NCBI GenBank assembly: GCA_017311315.1
Contig: CM029664.1
Coordinates: forward strand, 41,771,846-41,835,845
Origin: Dendrocalamus latiflorus
Lineage: Eukaryota > Streptophyta > Magnoliopsida > Poales > Poaceae
Direction: 5' to 3'
DNA length: 64,000 nt
Below, in pieces: positions 12,240-22,539 of this stretch. Every line of letters starts with the position of its first letter. Position 1 is the stretch's first letter. Under the pieces are notes generated by a model. It searched no databases. It was not told where the DNA came from and saw nothing but the letters and a program-made list of their open reading frames with translations. The position numbers and the translations under genes were made by a program.

Positions 12240-13325
12240 TCGGCGCGTCTTCGGCGCTCGACTCCGCCGTCCGCCTTGTTGGCATCGCCTCGGCGGGACG
12301 ACACATCTTCGGCGCTCGACGACACGTCTTCAGCGCTCGACTCCGCCGTCCGCCTCGTAGGCATTGCCTCGGCGGGATGGCACGTCTTGGGCGCTCGACG
12401 GCGCGTCTTCGGCGCTCGACGGCGCGTCTTCGGCGCTTGACGACACGTCTTCGGCGCTCGACTCCGCCGTCCGCCTCGTACGCATCACCTCGGCGGGACG
12501 GCACGTCTTGGGCGCTCGACGGCGCGTCTTCGGCGCTCGACGACACGTCTTCGGCGCTCGACTCCGCCGTCCGTCTCGTAGGCATCGCCTCGGCGGGACG
12601 GCACGTCTTCGGCGCTCGACGACACGCCTTCGGCCTCGACTCCGCCATCCGCCTCGTAGGCATCGCCTCGGCGGGACGACACGTCTTGGGCGCTCGACGG
12701 CGCGTCTTCGGCGCTCGACGACACGTCTTCGGCGCTCGACTCCGCTGTCCGCCTCGTAGGCATCGCCTCAGCGGGACGGCACGTTTTCGGCGCTCGACGA
12801 CACGCCTTCGGCCTTGACTCCGCCGTCCGCCTCGTAGGCATCGCCTCGGTGGGATGGCACGTCTTCGGCGCTCGACGACACGCCTTCGGCCTCGACTCCG
12901 CCGTCCGCCTCTTAGGCATCGCCTCGGTGGGACGGCACGTCTTCGACGCTCGACTCCGCCGTCCGCCTCGTAGGCATCGCCTCGGCGGGACGGCACGTCT
13001 TCGGCGCTCGACGACACGCCTTCAGCCTCGACTCCGCCGTCCACCTCGTAGGCATCGCCTCGGTGGGACGGCACGTCTTCGGCGCTCGACTCCGTCGTCC
13101 GCCTCGTATGCATCGCCTCGGCGGGACGGCACGTCTTCGGCGTTCGACGACACGTCTTCGGCGCTCGACTCCGCCGTCCGCCTCGTAGGCATCGCCTCGG
13201 CGGGACGACACGTCTTCGACGCTCGACGACGCGCCTTCGGCCTCGACTCCGCCGTCCGCCTTGTAGGCATCGCCTCGGCGGGACGGCACGTCTTCGGCGC
13301 TCGACGACGTCTCCGGCGCTTCACC
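12240..13325 (+). repeat. Array 3: compound GC-rich tandem repeats
   Basis: Built from a ~21-bp subrepeat (cgtcttcggcgctcgacgac) and a longer module (ctccgccgtccgcctcgtag, then gcatcgcctcggcgggacgg) in variable order. Several frames stay open for hundreds of codons, including a 301-codon minus-strand frame, giving Arg-rich repeats such as RRRGDAYEADGG. No protein family is matched, so this is repeat DNA. Confidence 0.9.
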
Positions 13326-13471
13326 GGTTCCTTCATAAGCATTGCCTCTAGGGTCTGCGAGCTATCAGTTGCATCGACACCCTCGTGCTTGCTGTCAGGG
13401 AACGGGGGGCTGGGTGGTTGATCGCGTCAGCTCGCACATCGGGACCTCAGCGCTTGCTGTCGAGCGAGTAC

Positions 13472-13539
13472 TGTTGTAGGGGTGGCCCAACCCCCCGTGA
13501 CTGGGCCGTGCAACTAGTCCAACATGTAATAGGCCCAAT
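13472..13539 (+). repeat. 3' LTR, first part (split)
   Basis: The first 68 bp of the 3' LTR match the start of the 5' LTR. It is broken after ccaat (13535-13539) by the nested solo LTR and resumes after the duplicated ccaat at 18475-18479. No polypurine tract sits directly before the LTR: the preceding bases read gtcgagcgagtac, and the nearest G-rich run is about 60 bp upstream near 13399-13415. Confidence 0.9.
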
Positions 13540-16500
13540 TGTAACATCCCAAAATTTTGCTTTCTGTAAAAATTTAATTCCAAATTAATTATTTTAAAGT
13601 ATTTGAATTTTATTTGGATTTTCTGTGATTTTCTGAGTTTTATTTGGAGTTATCTAAATTTTATTTCAAAATCTAAATCAAATTTAATCCTCAACCTCTC
13701 TACTCGGCCATCACGTGTCGCTCCCTGATTCAATCCATTCTCGCCCGGTTTAATCTAAGCCACCCGCGTTCACTTAACCCTTTGTTTTAATCCGATGGCC
13801 CTAATTTCTCTTTCGCCTCGTGGCATTCATCCGACCATCCACTCCTTCCTCCTCTCTCTTCCCTCTCGCCGACAGCCCAACCCCGCCTGTCAGCTTAATT
13901 CTTCTTTCTCCTTGCCTTCTTCAACCTTCCACCGCCACCATTAATGCCCCGCCTGAGCTCTTAAATTTGGCTGTTTCTTCTCGTTAGCCCGAGCATTTGC
14001 TACAATTGAAAGCCTAATCACTCCCGCATTCAACCTCCACCATTTCCCCACTTTAAACCCCGCTTATCTCCCTCTTTACTCGTCTTTGCGCTGACTTTAA
14101 CTTTGGTGTAACCGATAGTCGCATTCAACCTCCACCTATGCGCGCATCCCCACCCCTCCACCGAGTGAATCCACCGCCGAAGAGCCCTGCCGCCCACACC
14201 CTCACTTCGCCACCCCTGCATCCTCGTCACCGGTAACCACCGAGCATTTCCGAGTGTCGTGCCAAGGTGCACTTAACTCCTCGTGTCCTTCCCCCTCTCG
14301 TGCACCTCTCACCGACCCCAGCAGCACCGCCATCCACCGATGCCCTCAGTCCCTGTGCGCCACGTTAGCAACCGGGAGCCACGCAAGCGCTACGCCAGCC
14401 GCGTGCCACCTCAGCCTTCTCCCCAGTCAACGGACCCAGTCCACAAAAGCCGGTCCCACCTATCAGGGAATAAAACCCTTTTCCTGTTGAAAAATAATTC
14501 GGCCAGAAAATCAAAATCTACGCTGACGTCACCCTAACATCATAAATACCTTTTTCCATAGAAATATAATTCCTCTGAAAATCATTTCCCTTGATGATGT
14601 CATTTCAGTTCAAAAATAATTCCAGAAAATCAGCTTATTCTTTTTCTCTCCTCTCAAACTTTCAAACGCTTGTATTTCTTCATTTTAATTCCGATTGAGG
14701 CCATTAAAATTTTTAAATTCATCAAAAACTCCAATCTATCAATTTCTATCCTATTTTCAAATTTTTGGAATTTTTGAATTTATTTGGATTAAATTAAAGC
14801 TTAGAAAGTAAAACTATTTTTAATGATTAAAATATACTTCAAATAAATCCGAAATTATTTTATTTGGTATTTTCGGGTTCCAAGGATGTTTGTGGAATTT
14901 TTCCTGATTTGTTTGAATTTATTTTATTTTCGAAAAAAAATTATTATTTATTTTTTTATTTTCTCTCTACTGTTACTATTCATCTTCAAGGTATCGATTC
15001 GTGTCCAGACCGCACGCACGCGCAGCGCCATTGCCGTCTTCTTCAAGCTCCAATAACTTTTGATTTTCTCAACGGTTTTTTGTGAAATAAAGTGCATTCA
15101 AATCCACTCATCAAGAGCTTTCCATTCCCGGCCTTAGCCCCCAATTTCATGCACCCATTTCGCGGGAATATGTCATGGCACCGAAAGACATTCCCTCGCG
15201 GATCTCCCATCTCGGACCTCCCCCGCCCCTATAAAAGGGAGCACCGTGAGCCCCTCCTCATCCTCACTCAACCCTGAAAATATCAAGTCTCCACTCCTCT
15301 TCTCTTCGGCGCAATCGGAGTTTTTCTTTTGTGTTCCAAGCGGCGTTCTTCGGCTTATTGCGCCTCGTCCGGTGGAGCCCCGCCACTTTTGAGCACATCT
15401 CCGGATTTTCCTTGTCGCGTTCTACACGGTGCTCACCTCGCCTTCGCCGGAACTTCGCCGGAGCACCGTCGCCACCGTGGACCATAGCGCGTCGTCGTTT
15501 CTCGCGTCGCCACTGGCCGTCCGTGCATGTCCAACCAAAACCAAGGTGAGCATCACGTTCCCCACGCTCTACGCTTCGTTTCGCCACAAGTCTTGCATGT
15601 TAACTCCTCTCCGTTTGTCCGGAATGCCGATGTCAAACCGACAGTCGCAAAATGTCTTCTCCGTCGTGTTCCGCCACCATTCGATATCCTTTGGCTGAAC
15701 CATCCATACCGTTGAGTTTGCCTCGACGCGTTCTACGTCGTGCTTCCATCGCCATCACCTGAAGATCCCCCGAGTCCTCGTCGACCTTGTCAGGCCCAGA
15801 CACTAAAACTGTACTTCGCGCGTACACCCCTTTTTGGTAAGCGCTTCAATTTTTGGTCGCGTCATATTGTGTCCTAGACTCTAAGAAATTTTTCTACCAT
15901 TTTGTTTAATTTTTCGTGGAGCCAATTGTCAGGAATTGAGCTTTCCGCGAAAATGGCCGTTTTTGACTCCTGGCGTCAATTCGTCGTCTCTGTTGAGCCT
16001 TAGCCCATGCCATAATTTTTCTTAGACTTGCCTCACTGCGTTATTCGCCGTGCTCACTTCCTTTTCCCCAAAAAGCCTCCACAAATTTTCGCCTCCGAAC
16101 CTTGCCATGGCCGCAAATGGCACTTCTCATCCCTGCCTGTCCGGGAATGCTTTCAACAATCCGTTCGCGTCAAAACGTGCCAAACTATCCCAGGTGGCTA
16201 CGTTTCAGACGGTTTTGGATTCGCTCTACCGAGCACGAAGATATTGAGTTTTTCGTGTATCGGTACCGTCGTTGTTCAAACGACGATTGCGTCGCCTCCG
16301 GTGAGTTTTCGGCTTAGCCGATATTTTTTCTAGCTTCGCCTCGCCACGTTCTAGGCCGTGCTCACCTTACTTCTCCTTGTCCCTTTCCCGAAAATTATTC
16401 TTCTCTCCACACCTTATGTTGTTGTCGCCGTACATGGTCTCTAACCTGCCGTTGTCGCTACCACGCCGTCACTGTCGTGTTTCCCTCACCGCCGGTGATT

Positions 16501-18474
16501 GCCGCCGTTCCTCGCCGCCATACCTGTGTCACCACCTTTGTCTCATTGCCAGCATTCTATTTTGCCCATTCGCCAGCCACCTTGTAGCCAATCGACACTG
16601 CACTATTCAAAAAGTAATTCTCGGATGTTGTTATCATTTCATGTGATGTCCAAAACTTTCAGATATTCGATCTCCCTCATACGAACTCCGAATCCATTGA
16701 TTCTTTCTCCTAAATTCATCTAAAATCATAACCTATCCGTCAATATATATTTTATATTTTTTGGATTTTAATTGGGTTTTATTTGAATTTATTTTGTTTG
16801 GTTCCTCGCGTGTAGACTATGACTAATCCGGAGAGTTCGATTTTGACGGTTCGCAACATCAAGTCTCCGAGCAAGGCAAGTCTCCTTTGATCATCTTGAA
16901 CCTATGATTTCGAAATGTTTTAATTATTTTAAATTATGTGCATTGCTATTTATATAAAATATTAGTTCAAATCTTAAGGCATTAGTTATATCCAACCTTG
17001 TTATGCCCTCATTTGAATTCGAATGCCATGTACCTTTGCAACCCTAGAAATTCCTTTGACTCACTAATGAGAGTAATATATTAAATTGTTGGTATTAGAA
17101 TGGTAGAACAATGCTTAGCCATGCTATTGAATACCTCACAAATCTTGCAAATGGGAAATTATGAATTATTGTAATACCCCTGTGTTTATGAAAATTAGTG
17201 GTAATTGGAGTTGCCACTGTTCTTTTAAAATAAACTAAAATGTGAAAATTGGTTTAGATTAGGGTGGATGGTTAGTTTGGATTGGTGCAGGAAGCACGAG
17301 ATCTTGTAAAGTGTATGTTCCACCCTAGTCAATTAAGGACCGACGCTTGTGTTTGTCCAAACTGAGCATTAACCGTACAACCACAAGTCTATATGGGTAC
17401 GACCTAGCTGACTAACTTACGATAGTCTAGTTTAGGTGCCACCAGTGGAAAGTGGATGCCAGGGATGGACTGGTTATTCACAGTGAGGGACAGGGATTTA
17501 CTGTACTCATATGGCGCAAGAGGGGGCTTCGGTTCGGGCGGTTAGCCTACCTGCGGTGAAACCTCAGCGGGTGGTATCTAGCTAGATTAGAGTAAGGTAA
17601 AGGCTTTGTGATATTTTATCTGGGTCTCATGCCAAAGGAAGCGTGTTGACTTTTAGGATAAATTATCTCTTGTGGGTAAAGTTGTACAACCTCTGCAGAG
17701 TGTAAAACTATTCGAATAGCCGTGCCCACGGTCAAGGGCGGGCAAGGAATGCATTCACATAGTAGATTTCTGGTTTTGTTTTAAAATCAAAAGTTTTGTA
17801 TTCCGAGAGTGGAGGGAACTCTTGGAAGGGAATCCTGGCAGTTGGAGCCAGAGAGGGTGGATGGAACCCGCAGTTTTAAACTTGACCAATTGTAATTGGT
17901 TGGCTAGTGTTGGTAGATGGAACCTTCACTAGAAAGTTGATGATAGTTTCTGCTAAAACATTTACTTTATTAAATTGATGCCTTCGAAAATAATTAGTAG
18001 TAATTGAAATTTTAAAATATTACTTTGTGCAAAAGAACCATATAGCCTTCCTTTGTCAAGCCTTGCATCTATGCATTTTTCCCAAGACTTGCGGAGTACT
18101 TTATGTACTCACATGCTACACTCAAAAATAATAACCAGAGGAGTACGAAGCTCAAGAAGGCGACTACGACTTCTTCGCGGGTGGATTCGACGGAGGATTC
18201 CAGGAGTTCTAGGTCGCGCTTCCCCAGTCAATTGCCTGTGGCGTATTGATGGGTCTTCACCGAGTTTATCTTTTGCTTCCGCTGTGTTTCGTGTGTGCGA
18301 GGTCTTGAAACCTCAATTGTAATAATGAGACCTTTCGGTCTGTACTCTTTAATATTGTAATAAAGCGTTGCTGGTTATGTATTCATTTCTGTTTAACTGT
18401 GTGCACTAGCTTTGATCTGGGACTAGTGCAGTAATACACAGAGGGTCCGGGTTCGGAAATCCGGGGTCCCGACA
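13540..18474 (+). mobile_element. Nested solo LTR, 4,935 bp (Ty3-gypsy-like)
   Basis: The insert begins tgtaacatccc and ends ggggtcccgaca (TG...CA) and has a perfect 5-bp target duplication ccaat on both sides. It contains no pol domain, tRNA primer site or second LTR, so it is a solo LTR left by recombination. A TATA box lies at 15230-15237 (tataaaag) and an AATAAA signal at 18359-18364, so a transcript of about 3.1 kb could start and end within it. Long LTRs starting TGTAACA-C-CC are typical of grass Ty3-gypsy (chromovirus, Tekay-like) families; that assignment is inference. Short ORFs inside are not supported as genes. Confidence 0.85.
15230..15237 (+). promoter_or_regulatory. TATA box of the solo LTR
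   Basis: The sequence tataaaag is preceded by a C-rich stretch (ctcccccgcccc) and followed about 30 bp later by a plausible start region, ctcctcatcctcactcaacc. It fits the U3/R promoter of an LTR. Confidence 0.6.
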
Positions 18475-18710
18475 CCAATAGTGTAGAGGAATATAACAGT
18501 GTAAATATACCAGTGTACCCCCATCCTTTGTAAATACTAAGGGGTAGAATGGGGATTTCCCATTCTACCCCACTCACATATATATAAGCCCCCAGGAGGG
18601 GCAAAGGGGGACATCCTCCTCTCATTCTCACCACCTCTCCACAGATCTGGCTCTCCTCTTCCTCTCCTACCAGTCCTCTCTCTCTCTCTGTTTGGCCCGT
18701 AGCCACAACA
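18475..18710 (+). repeat. 3' LTR, second part
   Basis: After the duplicated ccaat, the 3' LTR continues to 18710 and ends agccacaaca, directly followed by the element's own target duplication ggcat (18711-18715). Two of the four substitutions relative to the 5' LTR and the (CT)2 length difference fall in this part. Confidence 0.9.
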
Positions 18711-18717
18711 GGCATAC

Positions 18718-19009
18718 TTGGAGCGTCTTGTCCACGTTCTTGGCCCTCTTCCTGGCCCGCTGGGGCAGCTTGGTGCCCTTCATGGCCAAGAAGTCGTCGT
18801 CCTTCTCCTTGCGCGACAGCGAGATGTAGATCCGGGCCATCTCGAAGCGCTCCACGCCCAGCTTCTCGCCGGCGACGGTGCCGTTGGCGGTCAGCGACGA
18901 GTCGTGGTGGTTGCTCTTGGGATCCATGTGCAGCACAGCGTCCACGGTGGGCTTGTGCGCCTTGTCCGGTGACCGCCTCTGCCCGCCGCCCGATCACTCT
19001 TCGACGGAC
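18718..19009 (-). pseudogene. DUF1639-family gene, penultimate exon
   Basis: On the minus strand this exon encodes the DUF1639 core: a Ser/Asn-rich stretch, then FEMARIYISLSRKEKDDDFL, AMKGTKLPQR and KRAKNVDKTLQ. It ends at a CAA|gtatgcc donor, and the frame joins the exon at 5948-5865. A pyrimidine-rich acceptor ends at 19010-19011 (ctttctggtggtatgatcag). An in-frame TGA sits at 18996-18994, so either the exon starts later or the copy is broken; a TGG-to-TGA change would explain it. No upstream exon is visible between 19012 and 19350, and the region beyond is retroelement. The gene therefore looks 5'-truncated. DUF1639 function is unknown. Confidence 0.8.
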
Positions 19010-19355
19010 CTGATCATACCACCAGAAAGGAAACAGGATGTTAATCATGGGATTGTCGGGGTGGTGGCGGTGGTAGTGTGGTGGTTGGGAACTTGAGGCA
19101 AAAGGGTAAAGGGGCGTATCCCCCCTCTAGATGTTGCAATTCATGCATCATCATTATCATCATCCCAACACAACAGAAATCCACCAAATCAACCAAACAA
19201 TCACTCTAAAATTAAAATTACCCCTGTCCACCGAGTACTACACCACGAATTTGAGCAGATGTGGAAATCTTGTTGGGCCCCATGCATCATGCACATGTGT
19301 GACAAATACGGGTGCTGCTGCCTGCCTATGACCTTATGTCTACGGATTGGTCAAG
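19010..19355 (-). other. Probable intron remnant of the DUF1639 gene
   Basis: AT-rich sequence without ORFs lies upstream of the DUF1639 exon and ends where similarity to the copia LTR begins near 19356. It probably represents intron sequence of the truncated gene. Confidence 0.4.
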
Positions 19356-20420
19356 GGTTGACCTGGATCATTAGATTAAGCGTGCTTGATGCGTCTTGGC
19401 TAATGTAGGTTAGGTTGTGAAAAACTTGTATCTGGAAACGATTTCGTTGTCTTTGGAAGTGTAAGATTGTTTAGAGTCAACCGTGGTCAATAGCGGGGAT
19501 CGGGGCTAGGTACATGGAGGACTTGAGACCCGGAACGGTCGAGGATGCTGGGTGAGATGGTGAGCTCAAGCATGGCACGAGAAAGGCGGGAAATGTTAAA
19601 GGCGAGTTCGAACGGCGGAATGGTGCCATGTAGCTTACACGGTCCAAGTGAGCCATGGTTCGATAGAACCGGGACGGGAGAGACTTGGCGACACATGGCA
19701 GGCTAGTAGTACATCTGCACATAGCAAGCATGGCGATTGCTTACAGTGATTAGTGATGACCAGGTCAAGAAAATGTATTTTGGTAGTTTGACCAAAATAC
19801 CAGAAACCATCTTGGATCAAAATTGTGGCACATGGATGATATGTTGGAGAGCGGTTCAGGTCAAGGTGGAGCTGGATGGATCAAGGCTAAGGGTTTAGCT
19901 AATGCACAGTTATGCACTTTGAAAAGCGTGCATAAGTGAACTTGTGAGAGTAAAATTTGTGTGTGGGGGGTTAACTAGTTTTCCCGTTGTAATAGTGGAT
20001 AAGATCTATTAAAGGGTGTAGATGGCTAGTTGCCCACCTATAAAAGGGTTGGGATGGAGACATGTAAGATTAACCATCCAACCCATCTCATGTGCTCCCA
20101 TATCTAGGGTTAGGGTTCGAGAGTGAGTGCCTTGTGTGCTCTTTGTCCTCCAAGGTAAAGTGGTTGTAAAACCTACCTTCTCAAGTAAGCAATATATCAA
20201 TCATTTTGTATCTCTTATGTCTCTCTTGTTTTTGATTGATGTGCTTGACTTTTGGTTAGTTTTGATCTCTCCTTTTTCCCTCTTGTGATCTTGATGTGCC
20301 AAGAACGTGTAAGAGATGAAAATAATCCTTGGGAGTACATCTCCACCCATCTAGACACTTCGATAGCAAGATTCACAAGAAAATCCAGTTTTACTTGATT
20401 TTGGCCTCTTTGGTCCACCT
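19356..20420 (+). repeat. Left LTR fragment of the copia element
   Basis: Collinear with about 24790-25845, with a TATA box at 20039-20046 (tataaaag) matching 25475-25482 in the right copy. The first ~380 bp and the last ~500 bp of the LTR are missing and no primer binding site follows. This indicates a deletion from within the LTR into pol. Confidence 0.75.
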
Positions 20421-22520
20421 AGATAAGTTCAAGTCTCGTTCTTCTGATGGTATCTTTCTAAGTTACTTGACTTCTTTGCAGGATTTTAAGGTCTGGAACT
20501 ACGAGACTAGTAGAATTTACAGAGACTTGTGATGTGACTTTCGATTAGGTCCAGTTATGCAGTCCTAGACCATCTTTGTAGATGATAAGGATGATAGAGA
20601 TGAAGGTTCTTTACCTAATCCTGTCCCATCTTCTCTTGTGGTGTCTACTTCTACCACTACACCTTAGGGAGATTGGCCATCACCTTCTGATTTTTCTGTA
20701 GCATGTGGCTCTGTTTTACCTCCTCAGCTCATGAGTTAGAGGCCACTTTTTCTTCTCATCTAAGACTTCCTTGACACATTCAGCGTCGTCATACTTCGGA
20801 GCAGATCACAGGATATATTCTTAAGCATGTCACGCGCTGAAAGTCTGTCTTATCTCATTTATGTCTACATTCTACCTTTCTTGCCTCTTTTGAGCCCAAG
20901 GATACCTATCATGCACTTTCTAATGAGTCTTAGGTCAATGCCATGCATGAGGAATTAGAGAATTTCGAGAGAAACATGGTCTGATCGCTTGTTGAGTCCC
21001 CTAGTGATCATAATGTCATAGGAACCAAGTAGGTTTTCAAGACAAGCAGAGTGAGGATAGGGTAGTCATTCAAAACAAGACAAGACTGGTAGTCAAGGTT
21101 TCTCCCAGATTTAAGGTTTAAATTTTGATGAGACCTTCACCCTTGTAGCTAGGCTAGAGGCCATCAGGATTTCGCTTGCATTCGCAGCGTCTAAGGGCTT
21201 CAAGCTGTACCAAATGGATATCAAGAGTACCTTCCTCAATGGATATATTGAGGAAGAGGTCTATTTTAGATAGTCACCAGGTTTCAAGAACCCTAAATAT
21301 CCAAACCATGTATTCAAGTTTTCTAAAGCCCTGTATGGAATTAAGTAAGCCCCTAGAGCTTGGTATAAGAGGCTTAAGTCCTATATCTTGAGTCGTAGGT
21401 TTGAGATATGTAAGATAGACAAGACCTTATTAATTCGCAGGCATGGCAATGACCTTCTACTCGTCTAGATTTATATGGATGACATTATCTTTAGTGGCTC
21501 CTCTCGTGCTCTTGTTTCCCAGTTTTCTGATGTCATGAGCACAGAGTTTGAGATGAGCATAATGGGCGAGTTGAGCTTCTTCCTCAGCTTTCAGATCAAG
21601 TAGAATCGGGAGGGTACCTTCTTCAATCAAGGCAAGTACACTCAAGGGCTCCTGAGACGCTTTGACATGAGTGATGGCAAGGCTGTGTCGACTCTGATGG
21701 TAACCTCAACTGTACTCGACATAGATGAGGATGGCGAGCCAGTACATCAGAAGGAGTACTGCAGCATGATTGGCTCCCTCTTGTACCTCAATACTTCGAG
21801 GCCAGACATACATTTTGTCATGTGTCTGTGCGCTCGATTTCAGGCTTCTCCTCGCATCTCTCACCGTCAGGCAGTGAAGCGCATCTTCAGTTACCTTCGA
21901 GCTACTCTAGACTATGGTATCTGGTATTCTTCTGCTTCATGTCTTTCCCTTAGAGCCTACTCTGATGCAGATAGTGCTGGCTGTAAGATAGATAGGAAGA
22001 GCACCTCTGGCACTTAGCAATTCATTGGCACTTATCTTATTTATTGGTCTTCTAGGAAGCAGTCCAATGTTACACAGTCCACCGCAGAGGCCGAGTATGT
22101 TGCAGCCGCTAGTTGCTGTAGTNNNNNNNNNNNNNNNNNNNNNNNNNNNNNNNNNNNNNNNNNNNNNNNNNNNNNNNNNNNNNNNNNNNNNNNNNNNNNN
22201 NNNNNNNNNNNNNNNNNNNNNNCAGGTGCTTTGGATGGTTTTGACCTTGCGGAACTTTGGGTTAGCTATAGATAGTGTTTCACTTTTCTATTATAACACT
22301 TCTACCATTAACATTGCCAAGAACCCAGTGCAGCACTCCAGGACTAAGCAAATAGATATCGGATATCATTTCCTTAGAGACCATGTGGAGAAGGATGACA
22401 TAATGCTTCAGTTTGTGGAGAGTGGTAACCAGTTGGCTGATATTTTTACCAAGCCTTTAGAAAGCTTAAGGTTCATGATCTTGCTAGGAGAGCTTGGGGT
22501 GGTCTGTCCTTATAGCTTAA
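20420..22520 (+). pseudogene. Copia pol remnant (integrase C-terminus, RT, RNase H)
   Basis: Copia pol motifs appear in order. First comes the integrase C-terminal DKFKSRSSDGIFL (20422), then reverse transcriptase with QMDIKSTFLNGY (~21211), ALYGIK-APRAWYKR (~21330) and the catalytic YMDDI (~21476). RNase H follows with SMIGSLLYL (~21766), YSDADSAG (~21959), STAEAEYVAAAS (~22076) and ADIFTKPL (~22438). Many in-frame stops and frameshifts break it, so it is non-functional. The N gap lies between the AEAEY and ADIFTKPL motifs. Gene order and motifs fit Ty1-copia. Confidence 0.85.
22123..22222. other. Assembly gap of 100 N
   Basis: Exactly 100 unknown bases inside the RNase H region. The base before the gap completes a serine codon of the AAASCCS motif and the base after it begins the next expected codon (QVLWM). 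The conserved domain would therefore read on in frame if the true gap length were zero. Confidence 0.95.
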
Positions 22521-22539
22521 TCCGAGAGGGAGCATCATG

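Larger units (their letters stand above)
6068..18710 (+). mobile_element. Non-autonomous LTR retrotransposon with tandem arrays (LARD-like), in an intron
   Basis: Two LTRs start tgttgtagggg and end cgtagccacaaca, and a 5-bp target duplication ggcat flanks the element (6063-6067 and 18711-18715). The 5' LTR is 295 bp. The 3' LTR is 299 bp once the nested solo LTR is removed; it differs by four transitions and one extra (CT)2, so the insertion is recent. A primer-binding-site-like sequence follows the 5' LTR. The 7.1-kb internal region has no gag, protease, reverse transcriptase or integrase. It is GC-rich up to about 9370 and then holds three tandem arrays to about 13320. The element lies antisense to the DUF1639 gene. 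Family knowledge: large derivatives lacking coding domains are called LARDs and depend on proteins from autonomous relatives. Confidence 0.9.

Noticed and set aside
10666..12440. Ladder of ~65-codon plus-strand ORFs with near-identical products
   Set aside because: They repeat every 97 bp because of the tandem array; no family, no constraint, no start context.
12208..13113. 301-codon minus-strand Arg-rich ORF and overlapping frames
   Set aside because: Entirely inside array 3; several frames are open at once, which shows composition, not coding.
13540..18474. Genes inside the nested solo LTR (for example ORFs near 14254, 15429 and 16028)
   Set aside because: They lie inside a bounded LTR with target duplication and show no protein family.
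18383..19048. 221-codon minus-strand ORF
   Set aside because: Shadow frame over the DUF1639 exon and the retrotransposon LTR; the neighbouring frame carries the conserved motifs.
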